Origin: Daedaleopsis sinensis
Taxonomy: Eukaryota; Basidiomycota; Agaricomycetes; Polyporales; Polyporaceae
Length of the DNA: 64,000 nt
Reading direction: 5' to 3'
Assembly: GCA_033807695.1 (NCBI GenBank)
Contig: CM066300.1
Location: 3,596,001 to 3,660,000 of the forward strand
A program made the translations under genes and the position numbers. Position 1 is the first letter of the stretch. Every line of letters starts with the position of its first letter. The notes beneath the pieces are model-generated. The model did no database searches. It saw only the letters and a program-made list of their open reading frames with translations, and was not told where the DNA came from. Shown one piece after another: positions 36,334 to 49,937 of this stretch.

Positions 36334-37500
36334 ATGTCGCTGGTCAAGAGTTTCTGCAGAATTATGGAGCGCATCGCGCCTCTGCGGTTCGCAGAGAAGT
36401 GGGACAATGTCAGCACTCCGTTCCATCCCCATCGGACCATCGCTCATCGACAACCTCCGCACAGGTCGGGCTCATTATAGGTCTGCATGCTCCGACAAGC
36501 TCCTTGCGGACGATTGCTTGACTCATCGTTCCAGAGGCCCCCCATGTGCGACCGAACGCAAATAGGATAATGCTCACCATCGAGTGCGTGACCCTCATTT
36601 CATCTCATCTCATCTGATACGTTGTTCACGCAATGGCGTGTCGGTTCTGTTTCCCCAGTCTCACCCCTGCGGTGGTAGAAGAAGCCCTCGCAACGCCGAC
36701 ATCCTTCATTGTCTCCTACCATCCGCCAATCTTCAAGCCTCTCACCTCTCTGACACTCAGCAATCCGCTACAAGCCTCTCTCCTCCGCTGTGCAGCTGCA
36801 GGGATCTCCGTCTACTCCCCCCACTCGGCGCTCGACTCCGTCACAGAGGGTTTGAACGACTGGCTCTGCGAGAGGATCGCCGGCCCGCTGCGCGGGATTA
36901 CTTGGTCCTCTGGATACATTGGCCCGCCGTTCCCAGAAGAGCTGGGTGGCGTTGGCCGCATTATCACATTCAAGGAACCTATGGAACTAAAAATGCTAGA
37001 GTTCAAAGTCCGTAATGAGCTTGAACTCAAGCAAGGTGGGCTTCCATGTCTCTACCATCTCAAGGAGGGAAGACTTACCACGGCGATGGGTAAACAGTAC
37101 AAGTGGCATATGCAAAGCCTGAGCGGGAGCAAACCATGATTAGCACGATAGCGGTATGCGCGGGCTCCGGAGGCTCATTGCTCCTTGGTGTGGACGCGGA
37201 CGTCTACTTCACTGGGGAGATGTCGCACCACGAAGTACTCGCCGCTGTACAAAGCGGGCATAACGTCATCCTATGTACGCATTGTCCTCTCCGCGGACAC
37301 CTAGGAGCACTCTCACACATCGTTCTATAGGCGGCCACACAAACACCGAGCGAGGATACCTGCCATGGTTGGCGAAGGACATAAAGGAGTTCATCCAAGA
37401 GGAGGTTATCCAACTGACAGACCCGGCGGAAGCGGAGTTGCTCAAAGAGCTCGAGGTGTTTGTTAGTCAGAAAGACGAACACCCTCTTGTAACTGTATAG
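36334..37500 (+). CDS. NIF3: NIF3 family protein (DUF34)
   Basis: Six exons (36334..36408, 36465..36480, 36535..36583, 36659..37035, 37098..37274, 37331..37500) give 287 residues in phase. Hallmarks are APLRFAEKWDNVGLIIEAP, FIVSYHPPIFKPL, GISVYSPHSALDSV, CAGSGGSLLL, TGEMSHHEVLAA and CGHTNTERGYL; the His residues and the GHTNTERG box form the conserved dinuclear metal site of NIF3 proteins. The molecular role is not settled: family members are called GTP cyclohydrolase 1 type 2 or NGG1-interacting factor and are linked to metabolite repair. The second coding exon is only 16 nt. The 3' end is convergent with NDUFS2, leaving about 130 bp between the stops. Confidence 0.93.
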
Positions 37501-37631
37501 CTTCGCAATTCCCATCCGTTGTAAGGTTCGCACCGATGTCACCGTTGTCAGCGAGAGAGCGGGGAAGCTCGCAATGCACAAGGCTGAGGGAGATAGAACG
37601 TTCGGCATTGTATACGCTATAATAACATGTG

Positions 37632-39666
<2,035 letters not shown>

Positions 39667-39877
39667 CCTCGTCGCTGCTGAGAGTGTTGTCGTCGTCGTC
39701 GTGTTCGACGTTGTCGGTGCTAAACGGACCGTTCTCATTCGATGGCGTCGAGATGCCCGCAAGAGGCAGTCGATGTGCACGATCCCGTGACTGCACCTCA
39801 GACATCATGGATATTTGGCGCTCATCCTGTGTCCCGAGTCGACCGCTGCGCGCCCACCAACGTTGCTCCAATCCTGC
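39667..39877. promoter_or_regulatory. Short bidirectional promoter (NDUFS2 / MRH protein)
   Basis: Only 211 bp separate the two divergent start codons (39666 on minus, 39878 on plus), so both promoters must share or interleave elements. If NDUFS2 starts at the in-frame ATG 39738, the gap shrinks to 139 bp. No TATA box is obvious. Confidence 0.55.
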
Positions 39878-41140
39878 ATGCTTGTCAACGGCGTATACCA
39901 CTTCAGGCTTCTCTTCGTGCTTGCTGCACTGCTCTCTGTGCTAGGAACGGCCTGTGCAGAGGAGAAGCCATGCACCGTACACGCTGACGGCAATTACTAC
40001 GATCTCAACAGGCTCTCCGCAAGGTACCCCAGAATACCGCTGTTACTCTCAGTCACACTCATCCTCTGACAATAGCTGTTAGCAAGGACTACACATTTAA
40101 CTCTACTGCCGGTCACCAATACTTCTTGAACGTGTGCAAGCCGATTTCGCGCGAACTATGGGCACCGAAGGTGGACAAACCTGAGGATGTTGCGGGGTTC
40201 ACGCGCCGGCAGCATGGCGACTTTTCCTTAGGGTGAGTAATCTAGCGTATAGACATACTCCGTGCATGCTTCGACGGAACGTGTTTTCAGCGACGTGAAC
40301 ACTACTGTGGTGTTTCGTGAGGGACAGCCTCTCATTTTCATGACGGACGGTACTCGCTGCTCCAATGCTGGCGAACTCGCCGCGTCGACGGTGATTCGGT
40401 TCATTTGTGACGGCTCTGCTGGGATAGGTACGCGTTCACGGTCGCTTTAGAGGACAACAGCTGATCTGAACTGTCAGGTAACCCGAGGATGATTGCCACC
40501 CTGCCTCCCGATGAGGATGTTGGGTGTGCATTCGTCGTGGAGTGGCGAACTGAGGTATGCCTCGGTGTAAAGCGCGGCAGAATTGCCCTCTGACCACTAC
40601 ACGCGTATGCAGATGGCATGTCCTACGTCTGAAGGAAGCATCTTCGGGACCATCGTTTCCGTGTTGGCTATCATGTGCGTCAACCGTAATTTGTCGCTGT
40701 GCGCACAATTCACCATATCGATGAACAGCGTCGCAGTGGGTTTCGCACTGTACATCGTCGGTGGTACGCTCTATAACCGATACGTGCTGGAGCTGCAAGG
40801 CATGGACCAGATTCCACGGTTCTCGTTCTTTTCGTTAAGCGACACTGTGGAGTTCGTTCGGGATTGCGTGGAACGTGTCAAAGGCCGGTCGTCTGACGCA
40901 TGGCAGTCGCGGAATTGGGGTGCACAAGGCTGGGACAGTGCAGGGTCATGGGGAAGTTCTGGCAGACATGGATACAGCGGACTACGGTCGGCCCCTGAAG
41001 AATCACAGACTATGCTCAGCGGACCGCCCGGCTTCCTGGACGAGCAGGATGATGAAGACGACGAGGAGGCGCCGCGAGCCCCATCGGAGGAAAACAGTCG
41101 GCCCTCAGGTATGGACTCAAGTGGCGTTATACGACTGTGA
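39878..41140 (+). CDS. Mannose-6-phosphate-receptor-like (MRH) type I membrane protein
   Basis: Exons 39878..40023, 40083..40232, 40291..40427, 40478..40554, 40613..40674 and 40729..41140 give 327 residues. It starts with a signal peptide (MLVNGVYHFRLLFVLAALL, cleavage near TACAEE). The luminal MRH-type domain has cysteine-linked motifs: CTVHADGNYYDLNRL, HQYFLNVCKPIS, MTDGTRCSNAGE, VIRFICDG and CAFVVEWRTEMACP. One TM helix (VAVGFALYIVGGTLY) and a cytosolic tail with FSFFSLSDTVEF and acidic clusters follow. This resembles the fungal Mrl1/cation-dependent M6P receptor group that cycles between Golgi and endosomes; Atg27 is an alternative. The fifth intron (54 nt) is a multiple of three without stops, so its retention would insert 18 residues next to the TM helix. 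Confidence 0.78.
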
Positions 41141-41805
41141 GGTGGTGTGTCGGAGTGTACGGGAGCTACGCCACTAGTGCTTGGTCGATAAGAATACAGT
41201 AGTCGTTGTGTAGAGCATTATGCGTGTTATGGGGGCACGAATCAGATGCTATTGGGAGTCTGTAGTGGGCAAGAGAGAGCCGGGCGAGGAGATGAAGCTG
41301 GGAAAGAGCGAGGCGAGGATGCAACGTTGTTTGGCGATCCTTGGGTGGCTGGATCGCAATCAGATCTGGGGATGACCGCATCGATATTCCGACGGCGAGA
41401 CGCCGGTCCGGGCTGGGTACAGGGTGCTTTTGTCGCGGTCGCGAGGTTCGAGGGCGACTCGGGCGACGACGACGACTGGAAACAAGGGCGTCGGGATGGA
41501 CGACGGGGACAATAAGGACGACGTTGTTTGCGGCCGAATTTGAGTGTTTGGCGAAGGGCGACAAAAGACGGGCGGGCGTCTGGGGGCGTGCGAGCAGGAG
41601 AGGAGAGCACCCTGCCGCTCTCTCTCTCCGTCCTCCTCGCTGGACGTAATTGAGAGACCGCCACTGGGGTTTGGTCTCTGCCTCTTCCTATTCTTTGTGT
41701 TTATTCTCTCTCGTGCCATATCTCTCCCGCATCCTCCGTTCTTTCTCTCATTATCCCCGTTCCTCTCCCATTCTCCTGCACGACTCTACGACCTCGCGCT
41801 CCCCC
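41141..41805. promoter_or_regulatory. Promoter and pyrimidine-rich leader of bHLH gene 1
   Basis: 665 bp before the bHLH-1 ATG. The last 150-200 bp are strongly pyrimidine-rich on the plus strand (runs of ctctc and tcctc), a common layout just upstream of starts of well-expressed fungal genes. No coding exon is supported. Confidence 0.5.
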
Positions 41806-42964
41806 ATGGATCCCCATCAGCAACAGCAGCAGCAGCAGCAGCAGCCAATGCACGATGACAGCCAAAACTTCGTCGCGTCCCAGTACGCGATGTACCCTGC
41901 ATCAGAGGACGACGCGAGCTACCTCGCGTATCCTCCGATGCCCTATCAGGGCGTCGTGCAGCAGCACCCCGGGCCTCCTCCTCGTGGGTTCTTGCAACAC
42001 GCTTCATGGCTATGCAAGCGAGATCTGACTTGTCCTTTCCCGTCCTCCCAATTGTCCTTTCACAGGGCACACAGGGCAAATGTCCGAGAGCGACCTGCAG
42101 CAGGCGTTTCAATACCACCGCCATATCCAGATGATCCAGCCTCCACAACCCTTCGCGCCTCCCCCGCAAGGTGTCTACAATGCCTCGCCGCCTCATGCAG
42201 GAATGCCGTTGTCCGCGTCCCCTCCCCCGCAGTCCCCCAATATGTACGACCCTCTGTCTCCCCCCGTTTCCGGATCAGACACCTCTGCCGACGGTTTATA
42301 CCATTCGCGGAACAGTAGCGCGACAGGTTCTCCCTCGTCTTCCAGGGCGAACAGCCTCGTACATCGTCACCCTCTCCGCTACAATCCTACCCCATCACCG
42401 ACCAGCTCCTCTGGTGGGCGCCGAAGCCGAGGACACTCCATCTCAGACGACGACGATCGCCCAATGGGTGGCATGAATATGGCAGAGAATCTCGCGAACA
42501 CTAGGAAAGAGGCGACCCGAAGGCAAAGGATTGAGGCTGAGCAGCGGCGTCGGGATGAGCTCAGGGACGGATACGCCCGACTGAAGGATGTTCTACCCGT
42601 CTCGAACCAGAAGAGCAGCAAGGTGTCCTTGTTGGAACGAGGTGCGTCTTTGTGCCGCCGCAATAGTTTCCCTTTGTTCACAATCGCATCAGCGACGAAC
42701 CACATCGTCAGCTTAGAGAAGACAAACCGGCAGATGCAACAGCGACTGGCTGCGTTGGAAGCGGAAGTCGCCAGACTACGATCTTTGAATGAGAAGATCT
42801 CGTTGGGAGTCAACAACACACCCTCGCCGGGCCATGTCAATATGGACAGCCGCCCTTTGTCGCCTCCTCCCGAGGGATCTCAACAGGGCAATCAACATCA
42901 GCTCGGATCGGTCGACGCCCCGGTCGCGGAGTCAAGTCCGTCGGCTTCGGAAAGCGGTTATTGA
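41806..42964 (+). CDS. bHLH transcription factor 1 (paralogue of the gene at 51.7 kb)
   Basis: Exons 41806..41983, 42066..42641 and 42693..42964 encode 341 residues. The N terminus is Gln-rich (nine Q in a row), Pro/Ser-rich and probably an activation region. The bHLH domain begins RKEATRRQRIEAEQRRRDEL, with basic-region residues fit for E-box binding, then RDGYARLKDVLP (helix 1), loop SNQKSSKVS, and helix 2 LLERATNHIVSLEK, running into a leucine-zipper-like heptad stretch (QRLAALEAEVARLRSL). The last intron cuts helix 2 after LLER, exactly as in the second bHLH gene. It is expected to be a nuclear DNA-binding dimer. Function not known; similar pairs occur in Agaricomycetes by my recollection only. 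Confidence 0.9.
41818..41845 (+). repeat. CAG/CAA repeat encoding polyglutamine
   Basis: A run of CAG and CAA codons near the start of bHLH gene 1 encodes nine glutamines. Such tracts are prone to length change. Confidence 0.85.
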
Positions 42965-45900
42965 ATCGCGCGGAGTGTGTTTTTATTCCCTTTTGCTTCA
43001 TCTCGGACATTGTGCTCTCCTCCTCTCCACTGTTCCACTATCATCGACCCATTTCCTATCATCTCCCTAGTTCTTGCTTGGCTTCACCGCATTCATCCTT
43101 GCATGGTCGCCTCCCCTGCTCTGCGTGCAGACTCCTGTCGCCTCTGGAAAGAACGGCACTGGTCGCAGAGGGAGGTATCCTTCGTCCCCCAGGCAGACAT
43201 CGAGGCGAAGACAGGCTCGAAGGCGCTGAGGATCGTCGGCAGCGCCTGGTGCGCTCGCCATGACATCCCCCGTCGCTCTTCTCCAGCCTGGCCCCCACGA
43301 GAATCCTACTGCTCGATGCTGTAGGCTGGTGCACAGTGATCACATCTCGCATACGATTTCCGCTGGTCCTTCCGATGTTGTCGGTGAGCTACCTCCCGCG
43401 CATCGTCGATTGACCCGGAACTCCTTGTCGAGCTGCGCGTGCAGTCTCGTCACGCCTTCAAAACTGACCTAGGAGGTCTCCTCGACGTCGCATGGGCGGT
43501 CGCCACCCCGCGCCACCGTGTGGGCTCTCCGCGACGATCTACCTCCTGCAAGGATGCGGTTCTTAGAAGTGAACGAACGAATGTTACGTTACCCGGCCGC
43601 CCCGCCCATTCCACCCCATCCACTCGCGCACGAAACCACTATCCCGCGACCCACCCCTCCAAGTCTGTATCAATCTGTACTATAGCATACTTATCGGGCT
43701 CTGGAACGCGACGGCTGGCGAATTATGAAGGATACGACCAGAAACGACACACCACGACCTCCTTACCCCCGCGGAGCATCTCACACTCAGCGCCGACGGC
43801 CGCGGCCGCGGGCTGACTCCATCCATCTCGGCACATCTATGGGAATCGGCTTGTCCAGCGAGAGAGGGTTGGTTGCGGCGCAGGTCTAGACGGGCGGACG
43901 GGGGCGGGACGTGCGTTGCTCCTTCGCTGCGGAAGCGAAGCGCATACGCGGTGGGCAAGGCCGAGGGCGAGTACGGGGGCCCCGAGACCGCTGATCATGA
44001 CGGACAGAGCAGAACGTTTGTACTCATAGGCGTAGCATAGTCGGCTCGAGTGTGAGTTGTGCGATCTATCAAGTCTTCTTGTATCCTTCCTCTGCGACAG
44101 GCTCGTGCTCTCAGTGCGGCTCGCGCGTGTGTGATGCCGACGTCGTTTATGCAGCTATAAATCTTAACTCTAATAATGTTCTGCAAGACCGGCGTAAAGA
44201 CCAGAAGGGTTAGCTGGTACCAGCGGCCGCCGATGAGGGAGCCGTCCATGGGGAGAAAGTATGTATGTATGTACATCCGTCTTCCACTGACTCGGCAAAC
44301 TGACACATTAATGTGCACATGAGCGTCGAACGTTAAAATTTGAAACGTTGAATGACAACTCAATGGGCAGCTATCATGGTCAGTACCTGAGTAGCAGACG
44401 GGTGGTCGATGTACATAGCTAGATTACCCTCCGCGAGGCATGGCACGATTGCGAATCTCCCCTGGCAGTGGAAGCAACTTGCTCAGCGATCAGTATGTCG
44501 CCACCAGACTAACCACTCTGGGCGCACGTCCGACGGATGTATACGAGCGTGCCTGAGGGAGGCCGAGGCCGTGGCACGTCCTGCCTCGCACCGACGCCAC
44601 AGCTGGCGGATTGAATACTGAGTCGCTGCACGTCTCATCGTCATCTCCGAGTCAGCGGACGGGCTCTAGTCCGAGTCGGAACCTAGCAGCATGGACGCCC
44701 CGACCGCCGCGCTCGAGTCAACCACCGCGCCAATATACAATCATACCCCGGAACCACCGTGCAGCGCCTCTGCCCGCACGGCGTGCGCCGGTGTGGAGGC
44801 GCGCTGAGCGGGGAAGCCGGGTGCGTGCTTCGAGCCTTCGAGAGGATCCTGGGTTCGGGCGGAGTCCGGTGACCGTGCACTAGGGTCTGTACTGGCACCG
44901 CGGAGCCGACGCCCGTCTCCGAAGAGGCAGGCGGACTGCGCCGAGCGCGAGGGCACTGAATGGGGGGCGTCACCATCTGCTGCATATGACCGCCCCCAGC
45001 CCGGAGCCCGGTACGCACTGTGGCTGCCATTGGGCAGGTGGGGTGCGTGTTGCCGGCACCTTCGTGTGTGTGTGCTGCGATTGCAGCGACCCGGGGAACT
45101 CGAGACCCATAAGCCGTCGAATGCATGGTCGCGCGACGTCGACGTCGAAGACTCGAAGTTGCGGAAGAGGCTGTGGGACGCGGTTGAAGCTGAGAAGACG
45201 GCGAGGCGCTACGGCCCTTGCAACTTGAACTCTCGACTCCTCAGGCTCTCGCAGCCTAGGAACGCGCATTACTCGAGCCGTCGGTGGACTCATCGGTTAC
45301 TGCTTCAGGCCGCCGGGTGCCGACGGCTTGGCTACCGAAGCATAATTGTGCGCAAGCCGTGAAGCGATGAAGACTACTTACTTGTTATTGAACGTTGAAT
45401 GTTTGAACGCCACAGTTGCGGCAACGGCAAGAAACAAGAAAGAGACTGCTCAGTCATTGTGGACTCACAATTATCACACCATGGCCTTCGTCATTACGGA
45501 ACGAAGGTTGCAACTAAGCTTGTACGACAGCCGCTCTTCCCACTTTCTGTATTGTTATGCTCTATCTCCAGGACGTACCGCATCTCAACTGCATCCTGTT
45601 TGTATCCACGATGACAGGAGATGCTTGGCATCTTCCGCTCATACCTAGCGTCCAGACCTGTGGGTATCATTAGCTAACGCCAGATGTTCGGAGTGGGAGT
45701 GGTACTGTCGTCCCGAGTGCACAGGGCACATCCGCTCCAGATGAGTGGACATGACTCACAAGAAGACAACTTACACATGATGTGGAGATCCAAACCTTCC
45801 GCCAGGAGATAAGTGGTGTACGCACGCAGCGATCTAAAGCGTCCGAGAGAAGGGCTCCTAGTCGTACTCACTGGTGGGAACCCACCGCCAGACACAGTCT

Positions 45901-45990
45901 AGACAGGCGGCTGCACACGATAAGGAACCGGTGTATGCGGTGAACGGGACGCAAATACACGTACTCGCAGAAGGACGACGGAAACCGAAG
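42965..45990. other. 3-kb interval without a supported gene
   Basis: It starts with the 3' flank of bHLH gene 1 (pyrimidine-rich up to about 43100). After that there are only short, overlapping chance ORFs on both strands and no recognisable domain or transposon motif. There is a short tatg repeat near 44261-44272. I see nothing that I can call. Confidence 0.5.
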
Positions 45991-45999
45991 ACAGCTAGG

Positions 46000-47250
46000 C
46001 TCGAGCGGCGCTCACCGGAACAGACGGCCGACGAACCTCCCCCAGATCTGGCGATGGTGCTGGTGAGGACGCCTCTGTGGCAGAGACGTCGCGCCGACCT
46101 GTTCGCCTCGTGTTCTGCCAGTGAGCCATCAGTCGGTGGCGACTCGTCCCGAGCACGTATAAGCGTACATATTGCTGCCTTGGCCCCGACGGGCACGAGG
46201 ACGACGCATACACGCGGTAACCGGAAGGCAGCTTTGGCCCAAACGGGCAGGTCGAGTGTCCGGAGGCGGAGTCTGGGGAATGCGCGTCAGGGAGGACCAG
46301 CAGACCAGAGGAGTCCCGTTCTTGAGCTTACCTGGCTTCGTGGACGGCCGACCGAGGGACGAGAACGGTGATAGACAAGAAGAGCTGCCAGAGGACGCCA
46401 GGCAATGGATACCCCGGGACGCCCTTCCAAGCAACCGCATCCACGGCGTGACGCCCGGAAAGAAAGGCCAACGCGCACTGCGCAAGCATAGGTCTCGATC
46501 ATGCGTGCCGCATCGACCGCCCGAGGCCGGGCTGCTCTCTGGGGGAAGGTACGCCCGGGTGGTCGGAGTAAAATTTCCCGAGGATATCCATCCAGCCTGC
46601 AACACCGTCCATTCCTCATGCCATATAGTCGGCGATCAAACGTCTGTGGTGGCTTCGCGGAACTTCTGCGTCGTCCGAGCGCCGTACCGCGCTCTCTCGC
46701 CATTGAGAGAGTGAGGGGTGGACCTTCATATTCGCTGAGAGAATACGGCGGTGCAATCCTATAGTCAACTGCGAGGGGTGTGAATCGATAGAATGGAGAT
46801 GGGGAGATGAAAACTGACCGCCGTTCATTTCGGGCTGCACCATCCGCTGACACGAACGGCTTCTCGTACTCCGAGTCGGTCCAGCGATATTCCCCGCGCG
46901 GATAAACCTGCAGTCCTGTGGTCGATCGGAGGACGAGAAGATCTAGAGCGCATGGTGCTGCGATTGGAGAGTAGAGCGTACAATATACTCACTGGCTCCC
47001 CACAAATCGAGGGCCAAGTCGCCATCGATGTCGGGAACACGGGGGGTGACGATGGATTCGCGGTCGCTCTTGTGGCGTCCGATCTGGTAAGAACCGCGCG
47101 GTAGAAGACGGAGGAAGAGAAGAAGATGGTAGAGAAGGAATGGGAAGGAGAAGAGGGGTTCAGGGGAGCCTAGGTGCCGCTAGGAAGGGGACGTCTCGAC
47201 AAATGCAGAGAGCGATCTGCGTCGTGCGCTCAAAGACATGGCACGAGAGT
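46000..47250 (-). CDS. Possible uncharacterised multi-exon gene
   Basis: Several minus-strand segments look exon-like and join in phase. After an acceptor near 47090 the frame reads IGRHKSDRESIVTPRVPDID and on to LALDLWGASEYI. A GTACGC donor follows, then an acceptor CTGCAG near 46912 leading to VYPRGEYRWTDSEYEKPFVS and on to NERR. Then a segment APPYSLSEYEGPPLTLS can follow in phase. Further down, CALAFLSGRHAVDAVAWKG and LPGVLWQLFLSITVLV is open up to a GTAAGC donor near 46330. The first and last exons are unknown, and I recognise no family. The acidic/aromatic mix differs from chance frames around it, but the model is weak. Confidence 0.3.
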
Positions 47251-47259
47251 GCTTTGTCG

Positions 47260-48432
47260 AGGTCTGGCCATGCGGAGTATGTCAGACACGATCCCGCCGC
47301 TATCTGCGTAGGGGCTCACGTACCTTCGGTCTGCCGTTGGGATGAGAGCGGTCGGGCCGTGGACTGCTCGGGAGAAAGTTCGAGTGGAGAGTTAAATCCG
47401 GAAATGAAAAGGGCGTGTTTCCGTGGAAACTTCAAGGCCGTCGAGACCATGGGTGCGTCAATCTGATCTCGCTCATGAAGTGCACCGGATGAATGAGAGC
47501 CTATGAAGACCCATCTGCGAGCAAGCGGAGCAATGTTAGAGACCCGAAGCATGGCTAGAGCGCGGATAGTGTCAGTGACAGCAGCAAGAGCCGTGGATCG
47601 CGACCTATCGCGACGGCCTATATGTTGTTTGTGCAAGGAGTACCTGTGCCAAGCTTCTCCACGAGCCTTCGAAGGAGGAGCGCGGGAAGGACAGACCATG
47701 CGAGAGCTTCGTGCGAGAACGTTGTCAGGAGTCAGCCGTGCCCAGGTGATCTTCGTTCACCCATGGCCATGCACGAGTGGGGGTATCGTCGGCTAACCGT
47801 GGTGTCTGGAAGCAGTGATTAATGGGTTCCGGACGACTGGGGGGAGATCTGTGAAAGACGGGGTAGCAGCCAGGACCGACTCCGACATGACAATGAGTCC
47901 GAGATCCTCGTTGATGCTCGAGCGCAGGGAACCCTGAACACTGTGGTGCAGTTCTAAGACCACCTTTGGTGCGCAGGAGGGACACGGGGGAATAATCAAA
48001 TCGTGGTCGTAAGTCAACTTAACATTAGCTCTCAACTAAAGCCACTTTGGGTACTGTGCTCGACGTACCGTCACACAGTCACACCCTGGACTGGGGTTAC
48101 GAATATTCCGGGCTGGGTTTGTTCCTGTGATGTCAGGACAGCCGTCACGCGTCACACTGTGGGGTCGAGAAGGGCGAGGAACGTGTCTCGTCGTTCTCTG
48201 TCCCACCCAGCGTCGACCACGTCCCGCCCACCGCAGGCTTGCTGCCAGTTGTGGCCTCTCGTCACTCTCCTTGAAGACCCTCGCTTGCGATACCTACTCA
48301 ACTCTCTGTATCGATACCAAGTCCGCCCCGGTCTCCCGCCAGACTCTTGCTACGGTCTTCAAGTCTCAAGAACTAGTAACGAGTTATTCCTAAGGCTATC
48401 TTCTCGGTTCATCCCGTAAACGAACATTCACG
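47260..48432. other. Intergenic region upstream of the four-TM gene
   Basis: About 1.2 kb without a firm gene. A minus-strand open segment near 47800-48030 (LTYDHDLIIPPCPSCAPKVV) may be a further exon of the doubtful gene to the left. The final 300 bp are pyrimidine-rich on the plus strand and presumably hold the promoter and leader of the next gene. Confidence 0.4.
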
Positions 48433-49937
48433 ATGTGGTATGTACAACGACACGCTTCCATTGCACTCCACCAATTGTGAATCTGACGCACTGCGATGAT
48501 CGCGGCGGACATGTAGGTGCGACAACTGCCTTCTCCTTCTCCCTCTGGTACGTGCTACCTGCATAACGTGTCCACCTGGCTCTTACTCAGCCCTTAATCA
48601 AGAGGGGCGGTGCGATTGCGTGGGGCGTTGTCATGTTTGTGAGTGGAATGAAGTTCGGTTGGGTCGGTGAAGTGTGTAATTGACATATTTTCCCTTCAGT
48701 TATACAGCCTCGCGGGGGGCATCTTCCTCTTGAACTGGGGTCAATACCTGTTCTTCGTCTTCCCTGAGTGGTATGCATGTCATGCTCGCAGTCATAGGTG
48801 GCCACTGACTCCTGTGCTCCGCATGTCCCCATAGGCAAATCTACGGAGGTGTCGGGATAGGCGTAGCAGTCGCAGCAGCCCTTTCCATCCTCGCACTCTC
48901 TAACGTGAGTCGTGGCTGCCCTTCTACAGCGACCGGTGTCCTTCGTTGTGTCGGCTATTTGTGCACAGATCGTTTATGGAGATCTTTACTAACTGCTCCC
49001 CGATCGTGGACATAGCGATCGTACATCTGGACACGCGTGTGCAAGTTCATCTGGCCATTCATCATCGTGCTCTGCCTCGTTCGAGCCATCTTCATGATCG
49101 TCGAACTCCAACGAGGGTGAGTCCACTCTATCCACCCCAGACCCATCCCCCTTCTCCTTTGTCTCAGTCACACATTCCACCCCTTCACTTTCATAAACAA
49201 ATTTCTCGCTTCTCAGATCTTCTCCATCGGCGCGGTGGTGTCCCCCTTTCCACCTGCGCCGGGATCTCGCAGTCGTGTTTCCTTTCTTCGAGTTGAGCGT
49301 CGCTCGGCAGCGTGATACTCCGACTTATTGCCGTTATATTCGCCTCCACAAGCTTGACGTTCTTCACGGAGTCAGGTTAACTGAACTTTGACCCACAGGA
49401 AGGACAACATCCAGTGGGAGTGCGAACATGGCGGTCAGCTGTGGACAGACTCCGTTGCAGCCGGGTACGGCACGAGCGACTCGTCGTTCAGCGGGTTCTG
49501 CGCATCAGGCTTCCCAAGTCTGTATGCAGCGTTCATTGGCGGCCTTGCGGTCGACATCGTCTTCCAGGTGCGTGTTTGGTCACACTGACCTGTGCATTAC
49601 CGCTCGTGTGCTGATAAAAGTAATACCGCGCTTGACATACTCGTCCTTGTGATCTTTGACAGCTGTACATGTTTTTCATGATGTGGCGCTTCCAGAAGAG
49701 ACTGGAGCATTACCAAGGGATGAAGGGGCCGTTCTATGGCGGTGAGTATTCACGTTGTGTGCCTACTTTGACCCATGTGTGCTTGTTTGCCTCCGTGGCT
49801 GCTTGCGCGGGTCTTGCCTTGGCCTCGAGGTTGCGCCGTGCGTAGCCGGTTAGCGAGCGCGGTTCTAGCTTTTGCTGCTGGTGCATCAGGTGCTAACCGA
49901 AACTCTGTTTGTCCGCTCAGGGTACTACAATGCGTGA
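48433..49937 (+). CDS. Small four-TM membrane protein
   Basis: Nine exons (48433..48437, 48517..48547, 48591..48638, 48700..48770, 48835..48904, 49016..49116, 49399..49567, 49663..49741, 49921..49937) give 196 residues in phase. It starts MWCDNCLLLLPL (cysteine-containing, possibly lipidated) and has four TM helices: about 20-42 (IAWGVVMFLYSLAGGIFLL), 55-75 (VGIGVAVAAALSILAL), 83-105 (FIWPFIIVLCLVRAIFMIVE) and 145-170 (YAAFIGGLAVDIVFQLYMFF). Between TM3 and TM4 lies a polar loop with WECEHGGQLW and CASGFPS. The topology is tetraspanin-like, but I see no CCG motif. Family not recognised. The first coding exon is only 5 nt (ATGTG), which most gene finders would miss. Confidence 0.78.
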
